This document shows, in pieces, positions 1 through 5,626 of a stretch of 5,649 nucleotides of DNA. The number at the start of each line of letters is the position of its first letter. Positions within the stretch are counted from its first letter, which is position 1. This DNA is from Deltaproteobacteria bacterium. GTDB lineage: Bacteria > Desulfobacterota > DSM-4660 > Desulfatiglandales > B25-G16. The notes beneath the pieces are model-generated. The model had not been told where the DNA came from, searched no databases, and saw nothing but the letters and a program-made list of their open reading frames with translations. The stretch lies in NCBI GenBank assembly GCA_018400255.1, contig JAGYMO010000132.1:1-5649 (forward strand), written 5' to 3'. The position numbers and the translations under genes are program-made.

Positions 1-9
1 AACCCTGAA

Positions 10-26
10 TCCCGCTTTCAGCGGGA
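10..26. repeat. GC-rich hairpin downstream of the kinase
   Basis: TCCCGCT and AGCGGGA form a perfect 7-bp stem with a 3-nt loop, about 60 nt after the kinase stop. On the minus strand it is followed by TTCAGGGTT rather than a T run, so it is not a classic intrinsic terminator, though it could protect the 3' end of the mRNA. It may equally be a dispersed palindromic repeat. The rest of 1-86 is AT-rich and holds nothing else that can be named. Confidence 0.4.
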
Positions 27-86
27 AACCTTTTAACCTGTGAACGCTTACGTATTTTATTCATTAATCAATTTAAAATGCAGTTT

Positions 87-3014
87 TCATCCAGATAGAA
101 TTCCCCTGATCTTTTGGGAAATCTGGCCTACATTGAATGGCTTTTGTATAAAGCCATTGCAACCTTTATTCATAATTTCAGTTGCCATAGTATCTATGCT
201 ATATCCGCTTGAAAGAAGAACCTTTATTTCAGGATTTATCTCCTTTAATTGGTCATACACTTCGCTGCCCCCCATATCCGGCATTATCATATCGAGTATT
301 ACCATATCAATGGTATCCCTGTTTTCCTTGTATGCCTCTACGGCCTCTATACCCCCTTTAGCCCTAACTACCGTATATCCCAACTCTTTGAGTATCTCCT
401 CTCCAACATCTAAGATGGTATCCTCATCGTCAACAAGGAGAATAGTTTCATGACCCCTGTGAATATCATCTTTTTCCCTTAAGAACATTTCACTGCTCAC
501 CTCTAACCCTGAGGCTGGAAGATAAATGCTGAAGGTTGCCCCTTGACCTTTGTCGCTGTAGACATCTATAAAACCTTTATGGTTTTTTATGATCCCATAA
601 ACTGACGCTAGTCCTAGCCCTGTACCCCTTTCCTTTGACTTTGTTGTAAAAAATGGTTCGAATATTCTCTCTTGCGTTTCTTTGTCCATACCAACGCCTG
701 TATCAGAGATAGATATCTTAACATATGTACCGGGCGCTACCTTGTAAGGCATAATAAAGGTTTCATCAAGTATTATATTTTCTGTTTGTACATATATATC
801 TCCCCCTCCTGGCATGGCTTGCCAAGAGTTTAAATAAAGATTTAAAAGCACCTGCTGAATTTGCCCCCGGTCTACATCGACAGCCCAGAGATTTTCATCA
901 TAATTTTCTCTGATATTGATTTCCTTTCTCGCACGGGAAAACATGCGGTTTTGTTCTTTTACAAGTTTATTCAGGTTCGTTGACTCTACATGATATTTAC
1001 CACCCCTTGCAAATCCTAAAAGCTGACTCGTTAAATCTGATCCGCTCTGGACCGCCCGTTCTATGCTTTTTAGCCTTTGATAATTATCACCCATAGACCC
1101 AGCATCCATAAGCATCAGTGATGTATTCCCCTGGATAACCATAAGAAGGTTATTAAAATCATGAGCTATGCCCCCCGCCAAAGTACCTATGGATTCCATC
1201 CTCTGGGCTTGCTGAAGTTGGGTTTCAAGACGATTTTTTTCAGTAATATCTAATATTGACGCAACCCCGCTTTTTGTTCCAGGAATGATAGCAAGAGAGA
1301 AAAAAACATCTCTTTTCTTGCCACTTTTATCAGCAAAGGCAATTTCGTGCTCCGTTGAAATATTCCCGGCGCCATTTAAGCTATAGTGTTTCTCAATTTT
1401 CTTTAGATCTTCTGCTTCTATAAACTCCCGCCAGTTTTTTCGCCCCTCCACCTCTTTCCTTGAAAAGCCGGATAATATTTCAAATTTCCGGTTTACGATG
1501 TTTAAGGTAAAGCCTTCTTCAAAAATAACCATTGCCGTGCCTGTGTTTTCAAACACAGCCCTATATCTTTCTTCGCTATCCCTCAGTGCCTTCTCAGCGA
1601 TTCTCCGCTCTTTTATATCCCTGGCAACACCGATCCTGCCTACAGGCGCGCCACTTTCGTCTGCCAAGGATGTTACCTTCAATTCAACAGGAATCCTTTT
1701 TTTACCACTTCCTACAAGATCAACCTCGTAAACAGGCACCATTTCGCCTGAAATTCCCTTATTAAAATTCTCTACCGTTGGTTGTATATATTCAGGTGCC
1801 AGTATCTCAATAAAAGGGTGGCCTATCAAATCTTGAATCTTATATCCTGTAACTTTTTCGCCCTCAGGGCTAATGTAAGTGAACCTGCCTTTAACATCTA
1901 ATGTAAAAACTATGTCTGTTAGTGTTTCAACTAACACACGATATCTTTCCTCGCTCACCCTGAGGGATTCATTTGATTCATTTAGTTCACGAACCATATT
2001 GCTTATTGCGTCTGTAATCTGGAATAATTCTCTTGTCTTACAGGTCTTGCTCTGAGGAATAAATGGCTCACCGTCCTCAATGTTTAGCAGGGATATCCCC
2101 TTCACAATTTCGTCGACTGGATTTGATAGTCTCTTATTCAAGAAAAAAAGAAGAAAAAGCAAAAGAAAGGTGAAAAGAGCCGCATAAACAAGAAAAATCT
2201 GGACTACCGAGATAGAAATGTCCCTGAGTAGTATATTATTAGGAAGTGTAAAGTAGACGGTCCAACCAGCAGGATTTTCCAGGGCCCCCTTATAATACAA
2301 ATATTTTTGATTATTATAATAAAGTTCCCGGATTCCCTTTGAATCTGGCTTAGCTAATTCTTCAAGCTCAAAGCCCAGGTTATGTCTGGTTTTTATAAGG
2401 TCTCTATCAGGATGGTATACTACGGTTCCCTCTGCTGAAAGTATAAATACTTCACCCTTTTTGATTATTTCAGCGACGTTAAAAAGCTCAACTATCGGTA
2501 TAATACCACTTGTATCCCTCTCTAAAACAAGTTTTTTATTATCAGGCAGAGGATGCAAAAAGCTAACTACAGTTTTTTGGCTAAAAAGTGATTGGCGGAC
2601 CCTTGAAACAGGGGTTTGGTTCGATATATAATTAATATGAGAAAGATCAAATCCCTGGTATTGCTTGAAGCGATCATCAATGTAAATAATGTGGTTTTCC
2701 TCCCCCAATATATAATACACATCCCTTAAATTCCGCAAACGTATTTCTCTCTTAAGATATGCCGAGATGTTAGGTCGTTCATGATCAGGAATCGTTGCAA
2801 CAATATTTTGAATATACTCATTTTCCCTGTTTATAAAGTCTGTTATCATGGCCTTACATAAATCAACTGAGTTGACCATGGCCAATGCATATTCGCTCTT
2901 CTTCTTATTTACCTCTAAAATGCCTAATATTAGAGAGCCCAGAGCATATATGAATAGTCCCCCTATAATTAAAATACTTCTGATTCTTTTGCGCAGTGAG
3001 TATACCTTACTCAT
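87..3014 (-). CDS. Membrane-bound hybrid sensor histidine kinase (dCache-like sensor, HAMP-like linker, PAS-PAS, HisKA, HATPase, receiver)
   Basis: A 975-residue inner-membrane kinase, complete from ATG to TGA. Visible order: TM1 about 12-34; periplasmic region 35-265 resembling a double Cache sensor, with the typical second-subdomain block around 188-257 (EGTVVYHPD, then GWTVYFTLP); TM2 about 266-292; HAMP-like linker 293-346 with Pro299; PAS 354-468; PAS 480-593; HisKA 603-670 with His618 in AHDFNN; HATPase 710-833 with N-box Asn729, G1 DTGVGM 771-776, F-box 784-792 and G2 GTGLGL 797-802; receiver 857-973 with acidic pair Asp862/Asp863, phospho-acceptor Asp908, Ser935 and Lys958. All catalytic residues are present, so it should autophosphorylate and pass phosphate to its own receiver. 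It has no Hpt or DNA-binding output, so another protein must take the signal on. It starts inside the end of the binding-protein gene, with no strong Shine-Dalgarno, which suggests coupled translation. Architecture is confident; the stimulus and target are unknown. Confidence 0.95.
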   Translation of the reverse strand: MSKVYSLRKRIRSILIIGGLFIYALGSLILGILEVNKKKSEYALAMVNSVDLCKAMITDFINRENEYIQNIVATIPDHERPNISAYLKREIRLRNLRDVYYILGEENHIIYIDDRFKQYQGFDLSHINYISNQTPVSRVRQSLFSQKTVVSFLHPLPDNKKLVLERDTSGIIPIVELFNVAEIIKKGEVFILSAEGTVVYHPDRDLIKTRHNLGFELEELAKPDSKGIRELYYNNQKYLYYKGALENPAGWTVYFTLPNNILLRDISISVVQIFLVYAALFTFLLLFLLFFLNKRLSNPVDEIVKGISLLNIEDGEPFIPQSKTCKTRELFQITDAISNMVRELNESNESLRVSEERYRVLVETLTDIVFTLDVKGRFTYISPEGEKVTGYKIQDLIGHPFIEILAPEYIQPTVENFNKGISGEMVPVYEVDLVGSGKKRIPVELKVTSLADESGAPVGRIGVARDIKERRIAEKALRDSEERYRAVFENTGTAMVIFEEGFTLNIVNRKFEILSGFSRKEVEGRKNWREFIEAEDLKKIEKHYSLNGAGNISTEHEIAFADKSGKKRDVFFSLAIIPGTKSGVASILDITEKNRLETQLQQAQRMESIGTLAGGIAHDFNNLLMVIQGNTSLMLMDAGSMGDNYQRLKSIERAVQSGSDLTSQLLGFARGGKYHVESTNLNKLVKEQNRMFSRARKEINIRENYDENLWAVDVDRGQIQQVLLNLYLNSWQAMPGGGDIYVQTENIILDETFIMPYKVAPGTYVKISISDTGVGMDKETQERIFEPFFTTKSKERGTGLGLASVYGIIKNHKGFIDVYSDKGQGATFSIYLPASGLEVSSEMFLREKDDIHRGHETILLVDDEDTILDVGEEILKELGYTVVRAKGGIEAVEAYKENRDTIDMVILDMIMPDMGGSEVYDQLKEINPEIKVLLSSGYSIDTMATEIMNKGCNGFIQKPFNVGQISQKIRGILSG
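3011..3014 (-). other. ATGA start-stop overlap (translational coupling site)
   Basis: The TGA stop of the binding-protein gene (3013-3011) overlaps the ATG of the kinase (3014-3012). No good AGGAGG-like site precedes the kinase start; only a weak GGG lies about 8 nt upstream. Such overlaps generally allow terminating ribosomes to restart, which keeps the two products in a linked ratio. Confidence 0.85.
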
Positions 3015-4135
3015 AATAAGTGCCCGGCGTTGAAAAATTTTCCATTCTTTATTCGTATTTCGTATATTGTCCTCACTACATCCCCAAAGGCATCGAATTT
3101 CACTGGCCCCATTATATTATTAAAGTTAGACAGGGATAAAAGGTTCTCTTTAATCTCTTCCGATGTAAAGTTAGAACAATTTTTCATGGCCGCTGCTATA
3201 AGATAAATTGCCTCATAGGACCTTACTGAACGTGCAGTAGGGGCATGCTTAAACCTCTTCATCATTTTTTCGTAAAAGGATTCATATATGGTATTATCAT
3301 ATTTATTATTGATAAATGTTACAATACTAAGGCCCTCTACAGCCTCTCCGCCATATCGAATCAAGTCAGGGCTCTGAGCCCAGAGGGTGGCTATAAGGTG
3401 ACCCTTAAAGCCCTTCAACCGAAGTTTCTGTGAGGCAATGCCAGTCATGGTTACCTCTGTAAGTAATATAATGGCACCGGGATCCGGACTTAAAAGCTTA
3501 TCTATGGATATCTCCCAGTCTACTCCCCCTTTTGAATTAATCTCGCTCGTGTTACATTTCACATTGGAATATTTTTTTGTCGCATCGACATATTCTGTTA
3601 CAAAACTCTTGTTGGACATATCTAAAAGACAAGATACAGTGCTAATTTTTCGTTTTTCAAGCAAAATACTGAGCGCCCTCCCATATAGGTTTGTATCTAC
3701 AGAGGACCTTATGAAATAATCGTCTTTACCGGAAAGATCAGATGTAGCTGTATATGGTGTAAAAAGAAGGGTGTTTCTCGATGTTACATAATCGTAGGCC
3801 ATGACAGTGCTCTGAGAATAAGCGTGACCCATAATAACAGGAACACCTTCATCTATTAGTTCTTTATCAGCCGATAATACCCCTTCCTTTGTATTTTTAT
3901 CATCCTTTATTATCAAAGATATAGGGTGCCCTTTTACTCCGCCTTTATCATTGATCTCCTCCACGGCAATCATGGCCCCATCTCTAATATAATCACCCGC
4001 AGCCCCTCCTCTGCCGCTCAGATTAATAGAAAGGCCAATTTTAACCGGCTCTTTTTTCTCAGCGCATGCCATGAGAAGAAATACAATTAAGGACAGCATA
4101 AAGGCATTTCTAAAAGAAATTAAAATTGTATTCAT
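3011..4135 (-). CDS. LivJ-type (type 1 periplasmic binding fold) substrate-binding lipoprotein, probably a sensor subunit
   Basis: A 374-residue extracytoplasmic solute-binding protein of the branched-chain amino acid/amide family (Peripla_BP_6-like). The N-terminus has Arg9, a hydrophobic stretch 11-22 and a lipobox L21-M22-A23-C24, so Cys24 is probably lipidated; Met at -2 is slightly unusual. The mature protein opens with the family hallmark VKIGLSINLSG (31-41), then the DGAMIAVEEIN helix (52-62), a KDDKN turn (77-81), and ends with the usual FGDVVRTIYEIRIKNGKF (350-367). Length is normal for the family. Specificity cannot be read from sequence; amino acids, amides and short organic acids are all possible. 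No permease or ATPase gene is in the window, and its stop codon overlaps the start of the downstream kinase, so a role as ligand-binding partner of that kinase is more likely than transport. The start at 4135 has a weak AGGG (4146-4149) 10 nt upstream; Met13 would give a signal peptide without a basic n-region. Confidence 0.92.
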   Translation of the reverse strand: MNTILISFRNAFMLSLIVFLLMACAEKKEPVKIGLSINLSGRGGAAGDYIRDGAMIAVEEINDKGGVKGHPISLIIKDDKNTKEGVLSADKELIDEGVPVIMGHAYSQSTVMAYDYVTSRNTLLFTPYTATSDLSGKDDYFIRSSVDTNLYGRALSILLEKRKISTVSCLLDMSNKSFVTEYVDATKKYSNVKCNTSEINSKGGVDWEISIDKLLSPDPGAIILLTEVTMTGIASQKLRLKGFKGHLIATLWAQSPDLIRYGGEAVEGLSIVTFINNKYDNTIYESFYEKMMKRFKHAPTARSVRSYEAIYLIAAAMKNCSNFTSEEIKENLLSLSNFNNIMGPVKFDAFGDVVRTIYEIRIKNGKFFNAGHLL

Positions 4136-4219
4136 AATTATAATGCCCTAAATATAGTAATTTAATTTGTCCATGGCCTTTCATCTGTTCTTTTTCCATT
4201 ATCTTTCACGTCGATAATT
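4136..4219. other. 84-bp gap between the PilZ and lipoprotein genes
   Basis: The gap contains a 6-bp inverted repeat (ATTATC/GATAAT, 4198-4203 and 4213-4218) separated by 9 nt right after the pilZ stop, without a T run, and the weak AGGG ribosome site (4146-4149). A TATAAT abuts the lipoprotein ATG too closely to be its -10. No good promoter or terminator was found, which favours co-transcription from pilZ. Confidence 0.45.
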
Positions 4220-4588
4220 TTATGATATTTCAGGGTGATTAAGAATTTCCCACTCAACCTTCTCAGGGTTCTGTGAATTATATCGGACTATATTTTGGAG
4301 ATGGAATAGGCTATCAGGATCGACACGTATAAACTTGATTGCCAGATAATGTTCCTCCAGGCGGATAACCTCACCGTCAGCCTTTATAGTAAGTTTGGGG
4401 GTAACACCGCTCAGGAAAATAGTTATTTTACAACTGGTGCCTAATTTCAAATCCGCATCAACAGGAATAAGGCAACCTTCTATGCTCAGATTAGTAATTT
4501 CCTTAATCTTGTATAAGGTCTCATTGGCTATAATTTCCGCCTCAACCTTAAAGGGAACTCTAGTAAAATTACGTTTCTCTGAAACCAT
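4220..4588 (-). CDS. Stand-alone PilZ domain protein, predicted c-di-GMP receptor
   Basis: A 122-residue cytoplasmic protein that is essentially one PilZ domain. Both c-di-GMP binding signatures are intact: the N-terminal R-x-x-x-R (Arg6 and Arg10, KRNFTR) and the [D/N]-x-S-x-x-G motif (Asn33, Ser35, Gly38 in NLSIEG). A beta-rich middle follows, ending in GEVIRLEEHYLAIKFIRV (72-89), which is where the PilZ barrel usually closes, then a helical tail (about 91-105) and a short C-terminal extension. No membrane segment or enzymatic domain is visible, so it would act by binding a partner on c-di-GMP loading; the partner is unknown. The start is supported by TAAGG at 4597-4601, 8 nt upstream. The lipoprotein gene follows after 84 bp on the same strand and could share its transcript. 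PilZ identity is strong; a link to the kinase or CheR is inference. Confidence 0.92.
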   Translation of the reverse strand: MVSEKRNFTRVPFKVEAEIIANETLYKIKEITNLSIEGCLIPVDADLKLGTSCKITIFLSGVTPKLTIKADGEVIRLEEHYLAIKFIRVDPDSLFHLQNIVRYNSQNPEKVEWEILNHPEIS

Positions 4589-4596
4589 ACTTACGG

Positions 4597-4601
4597 CCTT
4601 A
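4597..4601 (-). promoter_or_regulatory. Ribosome binding site of the PilZ gene
   Basis: TAAGG on the minus strand lies 8 nt before the ATG at 4588. It is the clearest Shine-Dalgarno match in the window and fixes the pilZ start. Confidence 0.6.
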
Positions 4602-4644
4602 TCTTAAAGCGATTTGAAAAATATCTTTTTTGATTACTCTTAAG

Positions 4645-4654
4645 AATCATGATT
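4645..4654. repeat. 10-bp palindrome in the PilZ leader (possible operator)
   Basis: AATCATGATT is a perfect palindrome with further imperfect symmetry on both sides (CTC/GAG and AA/TT matches in the flanks). If the upstream promoter is right, it sits about 10-20 nt after the transcription start, a normal place for a repressor site. No known regulator box was recognised. Confidence 0.25.
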
Positions 4655-4670
4655 ATTTGAGAATACTTTA

Positions 4671-4698
4671 ACTATATAGTTTAGCATACAAAACTCAA
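4671..4698 (-). promoter_or_regulatory. Candidate sigma-70-type promoter for the PilZ gene (possibly also the downstream lipoprotein-kinase pair)
   Basis: On the minus strand TTGAGT (4698-4693) is followed after 16 nt by TATAGT (4676-4671): a 4/6 match to the -35 and a 5/6 match to the -10 consensus. Transcription would start near 4664 and leave a leader of about 75 nt before the ATG at 4588. The -10 lies within a perfect 10-bp palindrome, ACTATATAGT (4671-4680). The region is very AT-rich, so chance matches are common. Confidence 0.4.
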
Positions 4699-4778
4699 AC
4701 TAAAATTTTCAGAAAGCTTAAGTGGTTTAATATATAACGTTCTAAGGTTGATTTTATAATGGTATGTCAAAACTCTCC

Positions 4779-4798
4779 GAAAAATTTTAAATTTTTTC
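4779..4798 (-). terminator. Weak A/T-only dyad at the cheR stop
   Basis: The minus strand can fold as one G-C pair plus five A-T pairs, a mismatch and two more A-T pairs, overlapping the cheR TGA. The stem lacks a GC core and is not followed by a clean T run, so it is at best a poor terminator. Confidence 0.15.
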
Positions 4799-5564
4799 AG
4801 CTGCTCACCTTTTTGTATATGCTTGGACTAATATATTTATATTTATGTTTAAGATTGCTGAGGCTCTCAGCTCCTCCTACAATCAGATACCCATTTAGCT
4901 TTAAAACATTGTAGAGTCTGTTGGTAAGCATTTCCTTCACAATATTGTCGAAATATATCATCACATTCCTGCAAAATATCATATCAAACTGTTGGTTTGG
5001 CATTGCATCTGTTACAAGGTTTAATCTCTTAAAAGTTACCATTCTCTTTACCTCATCCTTCAATCTAACATGACCAGCCCATCTTCCATGGCCATTTTGA
5101 AAATACTTTTTTAATATATGAGAAGGTACATCCTTTATCCTCTCAACAGGATAAATTGCCCTTTCTCCAATCATTAAAACATTTGTTGATATATCAGTGG
5201 CAAGAATGGTTGGTTTGAAACCCTTTTCCAAACAATCAATTGCAATAGAATATGGCTCTTCACCGCTTGATGCAGCTGAACACCATATGTTATTAGACTG
5301 ACCACTTTTTAGATAAGCAAAATGATGCCTTTCTCTAAAAAAGAATGTATGGTTTGTAGATATAGCGTCTAAAAATAGCATCAATTCCTCTTTATCACCC
5401 TTTAACATCTTCAGGTATTCGTCAACTGATTCAATACCGGTATTTTTAAGTCTTTTTGAGAGTCTACCTATTAAAAGCTTTTCTTTACCTTCATGGAGAT
5501 TGATCCCACTTTCCTTGTAAACTAAATCTCTAAAAGTCATGAACTGCTTTGAGGTAATTTCCAT
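4797..5564 (-). CDS. cheR: CheR-type SAM-dependent chemoreceptor glutamate methyltransferase
   Basis: A 255-residue cytoplasmic enzyme (numbered from the ATG at 5564) that would transfer methyl groups from S-adenosylmethionine to glutamates of chemoreceptors for adaptation. The helical N-terminal CheR domain covers about 3-70 and ends in the TNHTFFFRE block (70-78, with Arg77). The Rossmann-like catalytic part has the SAM loop WCSAASSGEEPYS (94-106), the acidic ATDIS (122-126, Asp124), FCRNVMIYFD (197-206) and a C-terminal GGAESL (230-235). A beta-subdomain insert with GxGxxxG spacing (158-164) is present. Size is normal to slightly short for CheR, and nothing essential appears missing. A TTG at 5567 could add one residue, but AGG at 5572-5574 is 7 nt from the ATG and only 4 from the TTG, so ATG is preferred. 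No receptor, cheA, cheB or cheW gene is in the window, so its receptors must be encoded elsewhere. Confidence 0.93.
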   Translation of the reverse strand: MEITSKQFMTFRDLVYKESGINLHEGKEKLLIGRLSKRLKNTGIESVDEYLKMLKGDKEELMLFLDAISTNHTFFFRERHHFAYLKSGQSNNIWCSAASSGEEPYSIAIDCLEKGFKPTILATDISTNVLMIGERAIYPVERIKDVPSHILKKYFQNGHGRWAGHVRLKDEVKRMVTFKRLNLVTDAMPNQQFDMIFCRNVMIYFDNIVKEMLTNRLYNVLKLNGYLIVGGAESLSNLKHKYKYISPSIYKKVSS

Positions 5565-5571
5565 CAAGAAA

Positions 5572-5575
5572 CCTA
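5572..5575 (-). promoter_or_regulatory. Ribosome binding site of cheR that decides the start
   Basis: TAGG on the minus strand lies 7 nt before the ATG at 5564 and 4 nt before the adjoining TTG at 5567. The spacing supports the ATG. Confidence 0.45.
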
Positions 5576-5590
5576 TATTTAAATGCAGTA

Positions 5591-5599
5591 ACTATATCA
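5591..5599 (-). promoter_or_regulatory. Candidate extended -10 promoter of cheR
   Basis: The minus strand reads TGATATAGT, which fits TGn plus a 5/6 match to TATAAT. Transcription would begin near 5584, leaving a leader of about 20 nt that contains the TAGG ribosome site. No -35 match stands at 16-18 nt; that position is taken by an inverted repeat, consistent with an activator- or repressor-controlled promoter. An alternative, TTGATA-17-TATAGG, is less likely because it would leave almost no leader. Confidence 0.35.
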
Positions 5600-5603
5600 A
5601 CTA

Positions 5604-5622
5604 CTATCCCTAAAAGGGATAG
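5604..5622. repeat. Perfect inverted repeat upstream of cheR (possible operator)
   Basis: CTATCCCT and AGGGATAG form exact 8-bp arms around a 3-nt AAA centre. Neither strand continues into a T run, so it is a poor intrinsic terminator. It ends 4 bp upstream of the extended -10 and covers the -35 position, which fits a regulator binding site. It could also be a dispersed palindromic repeat. Confidence 0.5.
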
Positions 5623-5626
5623 CTTG

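Larger units (their letters stand above)
4589..4796. other. AT-rich intergenic region between cheR and the PilZ gene
   Basis: These 208 bases contain no ORF worth calling. They hold, in minus-strand order, an A/T-only dyad just after the cheR stop, an isolated TTGACA (4770-4765) without a convincing -10, the candidate pilZ promoter, the leader palindrome and the pilZ ribosome site. No strong intrinsic terminator is visible, so read-through from cheR into pilZ is possible. Confidence 0.6.

Noticed and set aside
40..453. Plus-strand open frame of 137 codons
   Set aside because: It is wholly antisense to the kinase receiver domain, has no ribosome site and its product resembles no family; the minus-strand frame carries the full receiver motif set.
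1498..1765. Two overlapping plus-strand frames of 77 codons
   Set aside because: Both are antisense to the PAS region of the kinase, overlap each other and show low-complexity translations.
2140..2159. Purine-only run including A7, a possible slippage or phase-variation site in the kinase
   Set aside because: It simply encodes the Phe/Leu-rich TM2 on the other strand, and seven bases is short for a contingency tract; the frame is intact.
2848..3033. Plus-strand frame of 61 codons opposite the kinase N-terminus
   Set aside because: Its hydrophobic residues are the mirror of the TM1 codons; no independent coding signal.
3245..3719. Two plus-strand frames of 62 and 93 codons opposite the lipoprotein gene
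   Set aside because: Antisense shadows of a well-supported binding-protein gene, no start signals and no recognisable domain.
4136..4141. TATAAT on the minus strand immediately before the lipoprotein ATG
   Set aside because: As a -10 it would place the transcript start inside the start codon region, and no -35 fits; probably chance in AT-rich DNA.
4395..4607. Plus-strand frame of 70 codons opposite the PilZ gene
   Set aside because: The minus strand holds both PilZ motifs and a good ribosome site; this frame is a shadow.
4765..4770. Consensus TTGACA on the minus strand in the cheR-PilZ gap
   Set aside because: No acceptable -10 lies 16-19 nt downstream (the hexamers there read like CCTTAG), so it was not called a promoter.
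5565..5567. TTG as the cheR start
   Set aside because: It is only 4 nt from the AGG ribosome site, whereas the adjoining ATG has a normal 7-nt spacing.
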